Counted from the stretch's first letter, positions 1-8,650 are shown. The stretch: DNA of 32,024 nt from Planctomycetaceae bacterium (GCA_007121535.1 SKKK01000592.1:1-32024), one strand, 5' to 3'. The notes: generated from the sequence alone by a model not told the origin. Numbers and translations: made by a program.

Positions 1-401
1 AGGTTGTGCGACATGGGCTTTTCGCAATACACGTCCTTGCCGGCCTGCACGGCCCAGATCGTGGCCAGCGCATGCCAATGCACCGCCGAGGCGATCACCA
101 CGGCGTCGATACTGTCGTCATCCAGCATCTCGCGCAGATCGGCCCAACGCTTGGCGTGCCCGAAACGCTCGCCGGCGCTGTGCAGTCGGCGTTGATCGGG
201 ATCGCACAAGCCGCCGATGCGCACCCCCTCGATCTTGGCGAAGTGGCTGAGCAACACGTTGCCTCGGCCGCCACAGCCGATCAACCCCAAGCGAATCGCC
301 TCGTTGGCGCCGGCGGCCCGGCCCGATGCCGCAGGTACGGCAACGGCGGCGCCGGCAGCCAGTCCGGTCCGCAAGAAATCCCGTCGCGTGATGAAGCTCA
401 T
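1..401 (-). CDS. Gfo/Idh/MocA family oxidoreductase, Tat-exported (partial, 3' end outside window)
   Basis: Only the first 133 codons are present; the gene runs off the left edge. The protein begins with a twin-arginine signal (TRRDFLRTGLAAGAAVAVPA), so export by Tat is likely. A Rossmann NAD(P)-binding fold follows, with the loop GLIGCGGRGN, and then the family's HWHALATIWAVQAGKDVYCEKP segment, which carries the EKP motif near the nicotinamide site. Family members oxidise or reduce sugars and related polyols; the substrate cannot be told from sequence. The ATG at 401 is preferred over the in-frame ATG at 416 because GGAGAAG sits at a good distance before it. The gene lies 52 bases downstream of a paralogue on the same strand, so the two are probably co-transcribed. 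Confidence 0.9.
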   Translation of the reverse strand, partial: MSFITRRDFLRTGLAAGAAVAVPAASGRAAGANEAIRLGLIGCGGRGNVLLSHFAKIEGVRIGGLCDPDQRRLHSAGERFGHAKRWADLREMLDDDSIDAVVIASAVHWHALATIWAVQAGKDVYCEKPMSHN

Positions 402-453
402 CGCCGACTTCTCCATTGGTTTCACGGAAAACGATCTTGTGGAAAAGGCAAGT

Positions 454-1821
454 CTACGCGACCTCCTCGACCACCCACGGCTCGCGGTACTCGCGCTGGA
501 ACAGTCGCATGGCCTCGGGATCGTCGATCACGTGCTCGGTTTCCGGATCGATCCGCAGCTTGCGCCCGCCCAGCCGGAAGCTGATATTGGCATAGTGAAC
601 CAGCAGCATGCTGCGGTGCCCTTCTTCGATGTCGGCGCTGGGCCGCTGGCGGCTCTTGACCGAGCGGACGAAGTCCTCCCGATGCTCCGAAGCAGAGTAG
701 CGGCCGTGCATCTGGTCCTTGACCACGGGCTGTCGGTCCTGCGTCCGGACGAAGACCTGCCAGCCACCGCCCATCCGGCCCACGTACATCACGCCCTGGT
801 CGCCGTACAGTTCGATCCGCGTGGCGTTCTGCGGCCAATAGGGAAAGATATCGCCGTTGCGGACCCCGGGGTCGCTCCTGAGCATGTAGGGCGTGTACAG
901 GGTCTGTTCGTACGTCATCAGCATTTCCGGGAACTCGAAGACGGCGACCTGCGTGTCCGGCGTTTCCGCGCCTCCTTGCGTATTGAAACGCCCCCCGGTG
1001 CAATAGGCGCTGCGCGGATAGTCCACGCCGCACAGCCACCGGGCCAGATCGATCTGGTGAATCCCCTGGTACGCCATGTTGCCGCCGGAGTAGTCCCAGA
1101 GATGGCGCCATTGAGCCGGGATCGCCCGATTGTATGGCCGTGCCGGGGCCGGGCCGAGCCACAGGTCCCAGTCCAACGTGTCCGGCGGGTCCGAATCGGG
1201 CCCCCACGTAAAGTTGGCCTCGTGACACTGCTCGAACACGCGGCACAAATGCACGCGGCCCAGCTTGCCATCCTGCAAGTAACGCTTGGCAGCCAGGTTG
1301 TATGGCGCGCTGCGGTTTTGTGTGCCGATTTGAACGATGCGGTCGTGCTTTCGCGCGGCTTTGACAGCCTGCCGGCCTTCCCAGCCATTGTGGCTCTGCG
1401 GTTTCTCGCAATAGACGTCCTTGCCGGCGCGGCAACACAGCATGGTTGCCAGGGCATGCCAATGCTGCGGCGTGGCCACCACCGCGGCGTCGACCGAGTC
1501 GTCATCGAGCATCTGGCGAAAGTCCTGCACGCACTTGGGGCGTTTGCCCCCCTGCCGCGCCGCGTACGCCGCTGCCCGCGGTTCGTGCGACTGGCGGTTC
1601 ACGTCGCAGACGTAGCCGATCTGGCAGTCGTCGCGATCCAGAAACCCCAAGGCCAGCGCGTTGCCCCACGAGCCGACGCCGATCATCGCCAGCACCAGCC
1701 GCTCGTTGGCCGGAGCCGCCCGGGCCGAGCGGGCATTGCGGAGGATCGTCGTTCCGGCGGCGAAGCCAATCGCGCTTCTCCGGGACTGCTCCAGGAACCG
1801 GCGCCGGTCGATTTTGGACAT
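454..1821 (-). CDS. Gfo/Idh/MocA family oxidoreductase, Tat-exported
   Basis: 455 aa, a normal length for exported planctomycetal members. The N-terminus has a twin-arginine signal (DRRRFLEQSRRSAIGFAAG). The Rossmann loop MIGVGSWGNALA follows near residue 50, then HWHALATMLCCRAGKDVYCEKPQSHNGWEG with the EKP motif. The C-terminal half has the alpha/beta domain typical of the family (DLWLGPAPARPYN, GIHQIDLARWLCG). Predicted role: NAD(P)-dependent oxidoreduction of a sugar or sugar derivative; substrate unknown. ATG 1821 is chosen over ATG 1827 because AGGAG lies 8 bases before 1821 but only 2 before 1827. It is the upstream member of a tandem pair, and the two proteins share near-identical wording around the EKP motif, suggesting duplication. 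Confidence 0.93.
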   Translation of the reverse strand: MSKIDRRRFLEQSRRSAIGFAAGTTILRNARSARAAPANERLVLAMIGVGSWGNALALGFLDRDDCQIGYVCDVNRQSHEPRAAAYAARQGGKRPKCVQDFRQMLDDDSVDAAVVATPQHWHALATMLCCRAGKDVYCEKPQSHNGWEGRQAVKAARKHDRIVQIGTQNRSAPYNLAAKRYLQDGKLGRVHLCRVFEQCHEANFTWGPDSDPPDTLDWDLWLGPAPARPYNRAIPAQWRHLWDYSGGNMAYQGIHQIDLARWLCGVDYPRSAYCTGGRFNTQGGAETPDTQVAVFEFPEMLMTYEQTLYTPYMLRSDPGVRNGDIFPYWPQNATRIELYGDQGVMYVGRMGGGWQVFVRTQDRQPVVKDQMHGRYSASEHREDFVRSVKSRQRPSADIEEGHRSMLLVHYANISFRLGGRKLRIDPETEHVIDDPEAMRLFQREYREPWVVEEVA

Positions 1822-2321
1822 GGACATGGCTCCTGTTGATGAAGTAGCATGGATGGTCACCGCGGTCATTAAAGCGCGCGACGGAACAAAATGCAAGCGC
1901 CGTTGGCTTGGCCCATGCTGGTTTCGCCGTGCGCTTCGGTGGAGCACACGGATGGCACGGTAGCACGGATGGCAATGCCGGGGCACGGATAAGGATCTTG
2001 CGGGCCGCGATGGTGATCGCATTTGGACGAGGGAGCCCTTGACGGAGCCTTGCGACCAGCCACAACTTGGCTGCCGAGCGTTCGGCCAATACGGCGGCTT
2101 GAGCGTGCCGCTCCGATGAGAACCCGGTGGAAATTTCGCGCTGTGGCCGGTCTCTGACCGAGGCACCTCGCCGACCGAAGGTTTTCAGATTTGTGGGAGA
2201 CCTTCGGTCGGCGGTTTCGGCGGGGTCGGAGACCCTCGCCAAACCAGGAACCGCAAGCCTCTCGGCGGGGTCGGAGACGTTCGCCGATTGGTAAACCGGG
2301 CGGTGATTTCTCTGCCGGTCG
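1822..2321. other. Non-coding spacer of about 500 bases
   Basis: No convincing gene is seen on either strand. The left part (1822-2160) should hold the promoter of the oxidoreductase pair, but I could not pick clear -35/-10 elements. The right part holds repeat DNA, listed separately. Confidence 0.6.
2171..2286. repeat. Dispersed intergenic repeat, copy 1 (hairpin plus GGCGGGGTCGGAGAC units)
   Basis: CCGACCGAAGG (2171-2181) and CCTTCGGTCGG (2201-2211) form an 11-bp inverted repeat. It continues into a stretch ending GGCGGGGTCGGAGACCC at 2235. A shorter copy of CTCGGCGGGGTCGGAGAC follows at about 2260-2278. The 34 bases at 2202-2235 recur exactly at 8581-8614. Read on the minus strand the unit encodes a VSDPAETADRR-like string. 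Confidence 0.8.
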
Positions 2322-3905
2322 TTACTCCACGCTGGCCGGGTCCGCCGGGCGATGTACGAAGATGCGGGTGGCGCCGCCGGCAGAACCTTGGGCACTTTCG
2401 ATCCAAACTCGCACGTAACAGGGACCGCGGGTCCGGGACGGTATGTCGATGCTGAACGCAAAGTCGTCGCCTTCGACGGGATAAGTCTCGCGCGCCCAGA
2501 CGCGGTCGTTCGCCTGATGATAGGTCGTCTGCATCGAACCGAAAAAATCATCGCACCAATGGAATTGCCGTCGAGCGGGCAAATCGTGTTTCAGCCGATC
2601 GCGGCGACTGACGATCTCGACCATCGCCGACCCTGAGATCTCGCTTCGCCCGTGGACGGTCAATGTCTGGCCGGCAGCGATCTGTTCGGGAACGTCCAAC
2701 AGTAGCTTCGACGGGCGGCGGATGGTCAGCAACGGATCGCCCAATAGATTGAACAGCGCCAGATGCTCGTGTCGTTCTTCGGCCAACCGATCCGCCATCG
2801 GGCTGACCGCAGCGGCCAGTGCATCCAGTAATTGGCGGTTGGCGTCGTCTCGCGACTGGTCTTGCGCCATGGACTGTTTGGCGCGGCAGAACGCCTCGCC
2901 CAACGTCGGGGCTTCGTAGCGAAAGACCTGATCCATCAACCCCAGACTCAACACAGCCATCGCGTAGGGCAACGTGACACGCGAACCGCCGATCACCGCC
3001 ACCGGACCGCTGGGGTGCCGCAACATCACCTCGGCCAAACTGTCCTGCGGCTGATCGAAAGCGCCCGTATAGCAGGCCAACATCAGTGCGATCGGATGGC
3101 CTCGTTCGACTTGCATTCGGTCCACGTCGGATACGGACAGGATCGGGAAAGCCGCGTCCGGAACGCGCAGGGCATCGAGTCGCTGCTTGTGTCCGTGTCC
3201 GATGTACACCCAAAACAAGCAGCCCTCGTTCATCCTGCCCAGCACCACGTCGCGAAACCGGCGCGGATCCGGACAATAGGGGCTCTGCCAATTGGCGTGG
3301 GTCATGGTGGTTTCGTAGTCGTCCGGGATTTCATTGGTCAGCAGACGGCGAGTCACCATTTCCAACACCGAATCGATCAATCGGCCGAATCCGCCGACCC
3401 CGGCAACCAGATGGATTTGACGATGCCAGGTGCCGTGGTCGGTGGACGTTTCATAATCCAGGATCTTTTGGACCAGCGTCCGCAACTGGTCGGCGTCCCG
3501 CACCGATAATCGGCCCACCGGCACTTCCGGCACCCCATCTCCGCTCAAGTCGCCGTACGGGTTGTCGGTGGCGATCTCGGGTTCCGATCCCCAATGGATG
3601 GTGATGGAAGCGGGGACATGGTGAGTCGGCGTGCCGTTTCGTCGCGAATGGGGGTGCGGCCCCGAAGCCAAGGGGACATCCCCGACCAACACGACGCCTC
3701 GTAGAGGCGACTGCAGGGCTAGCTGCTGGATTTCCCGACGGATCTGATCCGCCGACCTATCGCTACAAAGAAAAACCGGTCGATAGCCCTGAGCTTGCCG
3801 ATACGCCATCCACGGGGCGAACGCATCACGCAGGTCCTCCGGGCAAACAACGGCGACATCGGGTGGAATCGCGCAAACGATCAGCGTCAAAAGAAGAGAA
3901 TGCAT
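2322..3905 (-). CDS. C25 (gingipain-like) cysteine peptidase domain protein
   Basis: 527 aa with a short hydrophobic N-terminus (HSLLLTLIVCAIPPDVAVV), probably a signal peptide. Residues 15 to about 400 resemble peptidase family C25, the family of gingipains. The likely catalytic histidine is H237 in VYIGHGH and the likely nucleophile is C278 in LMLACYTGAFD, followed by the GPVAVIGGSRVT strand seen in this clan. An acidic NPYGDLSGDGVPEVPVGRL segment near 116-133 is also typical. The last 120 residues look like an Ig-type beta domain (CYVRVWIESA). Specificity cannot be read off. ATG 3905 is supported by AAGGAGG 6 bases upstream. It is the last gene of a run of minus-strand genes and follows a small membrane protein by 27 bases. 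No sorting domain or obvious partner transporter is visible. Confidence 0.82.
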   Translation of the reverse strand: MHSLLLTLIVCAIPPDVAVVCPEDLRDAFAPWMAYRQAQGYRPVFLCSDRSADQIRREIQQLALQSPLRGVVLVGDVPLASGPHPHSRRNGTPTHHVPASITIHWGSEPEIATDNPYGDLSGDGVPEVPVGRLSVRDADQLRTLVQKILDYETSTDHGTWHRQIHLVAGVGGFGRLIDSVLEMVTRRLLTNEIPDDYETTMTHANWQSPYCPDPRRFRDVVLGRMNEGCLFWVYIGHGHKQRLDALRVPDAAFPILSVSDVDRMQVERGHPIALMLACYTGAFDQPQDSLAEVMLRHPSGPVAVIGGSRVTLPYAMAVLSLGLMDQVFRYEAPTLGEAFCRAKQSMAQDQSRDDANRQLLDALAAAVSPMADRLAEERHEHLALFNLLGDPLLTIRRPSKLLLDVPEQIAAGQTLTVHGRSEISGSAMVEIVSRRDRLKHDLPARRQFHWCDDFFGSMQTTYHQANDRVWARETYPVEGDDFAFSIDIPSRTRGPCYVRVWIESAQGSAGGATRIFVHRPADPASVE

Positions 3906-3932
3906 CGACGGCCTCCTTGGCGGCAAGTTGTA

Positions 3933-4130
3933 CTAAGCAAGTGCCGCCAAGAGCAAGAGAAGAATCAGCCAGACGCCATACAGCGTCACCGCCAACGCTA
4001 GCAGCCGCGGACGAGGCGGTCGAGGGCGGGCGGGCAGCCACAAAGGAGGTGGCGAGCTGGAGACGCGACCGGTGGCCGTTTCCTTCGGGGACGCGAGACG
4101 CCGACGTTGTTTTCTGGAAGGATTGGCCAC
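3933..4130 (-). CDS. Small proline/arginine-rich protein with one C-terminal membrane helix
   Basis: 65 aa, starting at GTG 4130. The first 40 residues are basic and proline-rich (LPARPRPPRPR). The last 23 form one strong hydrophobic segment (LLALAVTLYGVWLILLLLLA), giving a tail-anchored or single-pass topology. It sits 47 bases after the Minf_1886 gene and 27 bases before the C25 peptidase gene on the same strand, which argues for a real gene in that operon. No clear Shine-Dalgarno precedes the GTG, so the start is uncertain. Function unknown. Confidence 0.5.
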   Translation of the reverse strand: MANPSRKQRRRLASPKETATGRVSSSPPPLWLPARPRPPRPRLLALAVTLYGVWLILLLLLAALA

Positions 4131-4177
4131 AGGGAAACCATGTTGAGGGAGGTAACTCAGAAAGAGCTGGCCGGCTT

Positions 4178-4594
4178 TCAGCGTTTGCCAACCGAGATCT
4201 GAAACTCCTGCACAAAGGCCGTGTCGAAATCGTACACATCGTCGAAATCCTCGCGACGATCGGAATTCGACTTCTTCATTTCCTTGATCTCAATCAGATT
4301 GTAGACAATCTCACCGAAGTCTCCCGTCGATCTGATTCCCCAATCGTTCAGCACCAATTTGGCCATCATGCCGAACTGTTCCGTCGCGAACAAGCGAATC
4401 GCCTCGCACAACTCCTGACCGGTCACATGAGCGTCGGGCGCGCTGGTATCGTCGGGATTCGCCGAGGCACGCTGCCCCATCTCCAATTCGCTATGAGCGT
4501 AACTCAATGCTTCTCGGACGAACTGGTACGCCTCCAGCTTGTAGCGCCGGTCGCGTTTCAACAGCTTGATAATCGGGGGAACGATCATAGCCAT
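4178..4594 (-). CDS. Minf_1886 family protein (planctomycete/verrucomicrobial conserved hypothetical)
   Basis: 138 aa. Recognised by family-like segments: AYQFVREALSYAHSELEMG near the N-terminus and HVTGQELCEAIRLFATEQFG followed by LVLNDWGIRSTGDFGEIVYNLIE in the middle. Small proteins of this kind are conserved in Planctomycetes and Verrucomicrobia; no biochemical role is established that I know of. There is no signal peptide or membrane helix, so it is probably cytoplasmic. It starts 18 bases after the stop of the PSP1 gene, so the two are almost certainly co-transcribed. The ribosome-binding site is weak; a second in-frame ATG lies at 4588. Confidence 0.8.
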   Translation of the reverse strand: MAMIVPPIIKLLKRDRRYKLEAYQFVREALSYAHSELEMGQRASANPDDTSAPDAHVTGQELCEAIRLFATEQFGMMAKLVLNDWGIRSTGDFGEIVYNLIEIKEMKKSNSDRREDFDDVYDFDTAFVQEFQISVGKR

Positions 4595-4612
4595 GATTTC
4601 TATGGAACCAAG

Positions 4613-5500
4613 TCAACCTTTCGATTTTCCTTTACCGCTTTTTCGAACCACCGACAAGACTTCGCTGACATCCAGCATCAGTCGGCGATTGTCCTCCATC
4701 TGGACCAGCACTTGCTGAGCCAGGATCTCGTGGCTCAAAACGCGCGCTCGACCCTCAGCCGTCACGATCTCGGCGTTGATCGGCGGTAACTTGCGTTGCA
4801 GCTCCAGATACGTGTCGTACTCGTATCGCAGGCAGCACTTCAGACGACCACATCGGCCTGATATCTTCGTGGGATCCAAAGTGGCCTTTTGCATTTTGGC
4901 CATCTTCATCGACACGGGAGGCATCTCGACCAGATGCGAACTGCAGCATACCTCCTTGCCACAATCGCCAAAATCGGCCAGCAATTTGGCTTCATCGCGG
5001 ACTCCGATTTGACGCATTTCGATCCGAGTCTGGAACTCGGTGGCCAAACGTCGCACCAATTCCCGAAAATCAACTCGCCCTTCGGCCAAATAGTAGACAA
5101 TGATTCGCTCGCCACCAAAGAGGTGTTCGACATCCACCAACTGCATTTGGAGGCCCAAATCGCGGATATGCCGCGAGCACAGACGGAATTCCTCGCGAGC
5201 ATTGGCTTCGATGTGAGCCAATTCATTGGAGTCTTGGCCGGACATTTCCCGCAGAATTTGGCCTGCCGACAAAACCGCATACCCGCCGTTTTGCTGGACT
5301 TCGTTTTGTTGGCCATCCTGGCAATCGACGGTTGCGTCTGGCGAGTCGTCGGTGGATGTCTTGCATAGGATCTCACCGACTTCCAGCCCGCGGTTGGTGC
5401 GAACGATCACCCTGGTGCCGCGCAGCCACGCCGATCCATTGCGAGCCGACATCGCTCCCAACAGTCGCATGGCACCGTATCGGACAATATATTCAGCCAT
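4613..5500 (-). CDS. PSP1 domain protein, RicT/YaaT-like
   Basis: 295 aa. The PSP1 signature is the cysteine-rich C-terminal half: DCGKEVCCSSH (C180, C185, C186) and SGRCGRLKCCLRYEYD (C217, C222, C223). In Bacillus the homologue RicT (YaaT) acts with RicA and RicF in an iron-sulfur-containing complex that affects RNase Y-dependent mRNA maturation; that is family knowledge, not shown here. The N-terminal beta domain (IVRYGAMRLLGAM) is interrupted by a polar insert at about residues 48-72. The start MAEYIVRYG (ATG 5500) matches family N-termini; a longer reading from 5560 adds 20 residues that do not look conserved. It is the first gene of the minus-strand run that includes the Minf_1886 gene. 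Confidence 0.88.
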   Translation of the reverse strand: MAEYIVRYGAMRLLGAMSARNGSAWLRGTRVIVRTNRGLEVGEILCKTSTDDSPDATVDCQDGQQNEVQQNGGYAVLSAGQILREMSGQDSNELAHIEANAREEFRLCSRHIRDLGLQMQLVDVEHLFGGERIIVYYLAEGRVDFRELVRRLATEFQTRIEMRQIGVRDEAKLLADFGDCGKEVCCSSHLVEMPPVSMKMAKMQKATLDPTKISGRCGRLKCCLRYEYDTYLELQRKLPPINAEIVTAEGRARVLSHEILAQQVLVQMEDNRRLMLDVSEVLSVVRKSGKGKSKG

Positions 5501-5695
5501 AAGGCGGAAACCGCAAACGAGGACGCGAGGCACGCAAGGCTGATGACCGAACCAGCACAAGGCATCGTGTCAGAAACATCGAGCTGACGGTTTGGGTGGA
5601 CAGTCACCGAAGGCCACCCACAACGGTCGGGAAAACGGCGATTTTGGCCAGCTTGTGGCTTGAAGTTCGAGCTGCGACACCGTCAACTGCTTGGC

Positions 5696-5725
5696 ATTAT
5701 ATCTCGGCCTGTCGCATTCACGCAA
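5696..5725 (-). promoter_or_regulatory. Predicted sigma70-type promoter for the PSP1 operon
   Basis: On the minus strand a perfect TATAAT (5701-5696) lies 18 bases after TTGCGT (5725-5720). Transcription would start near 5689, leaving a 5' leader of about 190 bases before the PSP1 start. Confidence 0.5.
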
Positions 5726-5762
5726 TGGCCGGGCACGCTTCCTGCGCAAAACAGCCGAAAAA

Positions 5763-7187
5763 TCAGTTTCCGCTGGTCGGTCGCCGTTTTTGAAATCCAC
5801 CTGCCGGAACCCCCTCGTCTGGCGAAAGTGCCCCGCCACCTCGCTGCATGGTGACGATGCGAGCGTCGTCATGGTAGCCCATGCGATCCAACAGGGTTCG
5901 GAGTTCGATCGTCTCGATTCCCAACCGAGTCGCCTCGCCGACAAGCTCGGAATAGTGCCTCATGATCTGATCGTTCGAACGGTCGGACGGCGGCTTGCCT
6001 CGGACCAGATATCGGGTCGTCGAACTCAAGCTGCCTACGATGGTGCCCTCTTCCGTCAATTCGGCATCGATCACCCCATTGTTCAACGTGATGATACTCT
6101 TGACCTTTTCCTGGTCGCTTCGGCCATCGCCGGTGATATCCATCAAGCCGGCCAGGGCGAAGTGGGTTCGTTGGCCTCGACGGAACGATGGCGAGTAGAT
6201 GATGTCGTCAACCAGGATGGGATTGGCCAAATCATCCTGCAGGATACGTGCTTCCGCCGAGCGATCATCGATGATTCGCGTGACTTCGATGCGTCCTTTG
6301 ATCGGGGCCGTGGTCACTCCGGTCTGATCCCGGTCATAAACGCTGAACGTCATCTGACGTTCCAAGCCATGAGCGGCCCCCAGATCGATCCATACGGTCC
6401 CGGTCCTTTGGTTCACCCAGGTGATCCTGCCATCCGCCGTCTCGAAGGTGGTTTCCCTTTGCCCTTCCAAACGTTCCCTTTGGAAGGCGATCACTTGTTG
6501 AGCCCGGTCGAGTTCGCCCTCCATCTTTCGGCGGGATTGTTCCGCCTCGGTGCTGACCTTGGCCAATTCAGTTCGAACCCTTGGTAACGCTTCGGCCAGT
6601 TTTGCGCCCTGGGTCTCAAAACGGTTTCTTTCTTCCTGGAACTTGCGCCGTTCGTCCTGCAGATCCTGCCGTGCCTTGGCTAGTTCCTCCTCGGCCCGCC
6701 GCGCCCGTGCCGCTTCCGCCTCACGTACCTGTTCGCGTTCCCGTTCCAGTTCACGTTGACGCTGGTCGGCATCGGCTAACTGCTTGTTGCGTGTGTTGAC
6801 AATCCCCACCAAATGGGCAGGAAGTGTTCGGTAATTTAGCGTCTCGCCGGTAAAGCCGACTCCGTACAGCTTCATTTCTTCTTCGAAATTCGATAGCGTC
6901 GTCTCCATTGCGGCTCGATCGTCACCGCTCAGCGACTGAAGCATGCTGTTCAACTGGTCTTGTGCCTTGGTGTCGTAGCCCAACACATGACGGTGAATCT
7001 GGTTTTGAAAATCGGCCGTGTTGAACATTTGCGTAGCCTGGGCGGCTTCGGCGCGTGCTGATTCGGCCAACTTGATCTGCTCTTCTGCCCTGCGGAAAGA
7101 GAGATAAGTCGTCACGGTCAAGCCGACCGTGAGCACAACAAAAATAATCAACGCCCATTGCTCAGCTCTGAATCCACGAGATGCCAT
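5763..7187 (-). CDS. Membrane-anchored coiled-coil protein of unknown function
   Basis: 474 aa. One membrane helix near the N-terminus (WALIIFVVLTVGLTVTTYLS, residues about 11-31) is followed by a helical region. A long charged coiled coil spans about 145-250 (RELEREREQVREAEAARARRAEEE and onward). The C-terminal part (about 255-400) looks like a small beta-rich domain (GRITWVNQRTGTVWIDLGAAHGL, YLVRGKPP). This layout is common in planctomycetal proteins thought to act at the cell envelope; no enzymatic motif is visible. ATG 7187 is chosen because AGGAG lies 8 bases upstream; an in-frame extension to 7301 lacks coding character. It may be an envelope scaffold or sensor, but this is a guess. Confidence 0.8.
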   Translation of the reverse strand: MASRGFRAEQWALIIFVVLTVGLTVTTYLSFRRAEEQIKLAESARAEAAQATQMFNTADFQNQIHRHVLGYDTKAQDQLNSMLQSLSGDDRAAMETTLSNFEEEMKLYGVGFTGETLNYRTLPAHLVGIVNTRNKQLADADQRQRELEREREQVREAEAARARRAEEELAKARQDLQDERRKFQEERNRFETQGAKLAEALPRVRTELAKVSTEAEQSRRKMEGELDRAQQVIAFQRERLEGQRETTFETADGRITWVNQRTGTVWIDLGAAHGLERQMTFSVYDRDQTGVTTAPIKGRIEVTRIIDDRSAEARILQDDLANPILVDDIIYSPSFRRGQRTHFALAGLMDITGDGRSDQEKVKSIITLNNGVIDAELTEEGTIVGSLSSTTRYLVRGKPPSDRSNDQIMRHYSELVGEATRLGIETIELRTLLDRMGYHDDARIVTMQRGGGALSPDEGVPAGGFQKRRPTSGN

Positions 7188-7669
7188 GATCAGTGCTCCT
7201 CCGAATAGCCCTACAGTAGGGTGGAACGTAATATCGACAACAAAACCCCGATTGCGGCACCATTGCGGATGACCAACTCCAAACAGTCTCCGTGGCGACA
7301 CCCGCCGCCTAAAGGTCGCACCGGGCGCTCGCCCATTCTATTCGCCGCCCGTAAGGCGGGTTATTCCTGAAAGATGGCTCGAGACCTCAGTCGAGTTTAG
7401 ACCGCCCATACACGTATGTCAAATCTGTTCCCTGCATCTTGCTGGAAAACTCGGCATTCCAGGACGCCTCGTTACGATGGCAAGGTATGGCTTTCCTCCA
7501 GCAACCCGGCACGAAGCCTCAGCCTCGACACCGGACTCAACGTTCGTCGTCAGCAATACAATGGGGTTTCGCTTGGCGGGGTTGCTGTGGAGCACGTCCC
7601 AAGCGACAATAGCGGTTGCGTGTTTTGGGAAAGTCGCCAGGAAGTTCGATCTGTTTGGGAGGTATTCGG
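7188..7669. other. Divergent intergenic region of about 480 bases
   Basis: It lies between the divergent coiled-coil gene (-) and the DUF1080 gene (+) and must carry both promoters. Short inverted repeats are present (CTCGA/TCGAG near 7380-7396; CCGCCC/GGGCGG-like near 7345-7360), but no convincing gene or clear promoter is seen. Confidence 0.5.
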
Positions 7670-8491
7670 ATGATAGGCAGTGCCTTGGTACGTTTCTCGA
7701 TTGGGTTGGTGTTTTTGGCTGGTTTCGGCGCGCCGTTGCAAGCTCAGCATCAGTTAGTGGAAGCTCAGGACGGGTCGGGGATCGTGGGGTACAAAGACAC
7801 TCCGATCCAGCCATGGTCGGGCTATCACGTGCACGATCCGGATCGTCCCGCGCCACCGATCATCACGCCGCCCCAGCCCGGCAGCCGGGACGAAGCGGGC
7901 ACGGCGCCATCGGACGCCATCGTCTTGTTTGACGGAACCAATCTGGACGCTTGGCGGCCCAACGAATGGATCATCGAGGACGGCGATTTGATCGCGACGC
8001 ACGGTCCGATGGAGACGGTCGAGGAATTTGGGGATATTCAATTGCATTTAAAGTGGATGGCCCCGGAAGAGCTGAGCGAGAGCATCTGGAACCGCGGTAA
8101 CAATGGTGTGTTTTTCATGCGGAGGATCGAGGTCCAGATTTTCGATTCTTACACGACGCATATCTATCCGGACGGCCAGAACGCAGCGATTTACGCGCAG
8201 ACTCCGCCGCTGGTCAACGCCAGCCGACCTCCAGGCCAATGGCAGACGTTCGACATTGTATTCATCGCACCACGATTCTCGGAATCGGGCGAACTGGAGT
8301 CGCCGGCGCGGATCACGATGTTCCACAACGGCGTCTTGGTGCATTTGAATCAGGAAGTGTACGGCAATACGCCTCACTTGAGGCTTGCATCGTACGAAGG
8401 CGTGCCTACCCAAGGTCCGCTGGCGCTGGGCGCTCACGGTTCCCCGGTCCGCTTTCGCAACATTTGGGTGCGACGGCTTCAGTCGGATTGA
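7670..8491 (+). CDS. Secreted DUF1080 (3-keto-disaccharide hydrolase-type) protein
   Basis: 273 aa. A signal peptide covers residues 1-26 (LVFLAGFGAPLQAQ). The mature part has a proline-rich linker and then a single DUF1080 beta-sandwich of the concanavalin type. Its signature runs are AIVLFDGTNLDAWRPNEWIIEDGDL, IQLHLKWMAPEE, NNGVFFMRRIEVQIFDSY and GALALGAHGSPVRFRNIWVRRL-like strands at the end. DUF1080 proteins include hydrolases of 3-keto-glycosides and are very numerous in Planctomycetes, often working with Gfo/Idh/MocA oxidoreductases; the substrate here is unknown. ATG 7670 has GGGAGG 7 bases upstream. The gene stands alone, with an intergenic repeat after it. Confidence 0.88.
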   Translation: MIGSALVRFSIGLVFLAGFGAPLQAQHQLVEAQDGSGIVGYKDTPIQPWSGYHVHDPDRPAPPIITPPQPGSRDEAGTAPSDAIVLFDGTNLDAWRPNEWIIEDGDLIATHGPMETVEEFGDIQLHLKWMAPEELSESIWNRGNNGVFFMRRIEVQIFDSYTTHIYPDGQNAAIYAQTPPLVNASRPPGQWQTFDIVFIAPRFSESGELESPARITMFHNGVLVHLNQEVYGNTPHLRLASYEGVPTQGPLALGAHGSPVRFRNIWVRRLQSD

Positions 8492-8552
8492 GGTCATTTT
8501 TGATGGTTTGGGCCGTTTCCACTCGGCCCAGTCCCATCTTTTCTATCCGCGG

Positions 8553-8614
8553 ACCGAAGGCTTGCTGTGGGGCGTGAGAGCTTCGGTCGGCGGTTTCGGC
8601 GGGGTCGGAGACCC
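8553..8614. repeat. Dispersed intergenic repeat, copy 2
   Basis: The 34 bases at 8581-8614 are identical to 2202-2235. As in copy 1, a partner arm (ACCGAAG, 8553-8559) upstream can pair with CTTCGGT (8581-8587). It lies between the convergent DUF1080 and PEGA genes, so the hairpin could also help stop transcription. Confidence 0.8.
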
Positions 8615-8650
8615 GCGCCGAACACGGTGGGTTCGTTCCTGCGAGGTGCC

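Noticed and set aside
217-1839. Long open frame on the plus strand opposite the tandem oxidoreductase genes
   Set aside because: It is antisense to a clear Gfo/Idh/MocA gene, has no recognisable domain, and arises from high GC.
3826-4239. Alternative 137-codon frame overlapping the small membrane protein
   Set aside because: It would overlap both the Minf_1886 gene and the peptidase gene and has no coherent hydrophobic or conserved segment.
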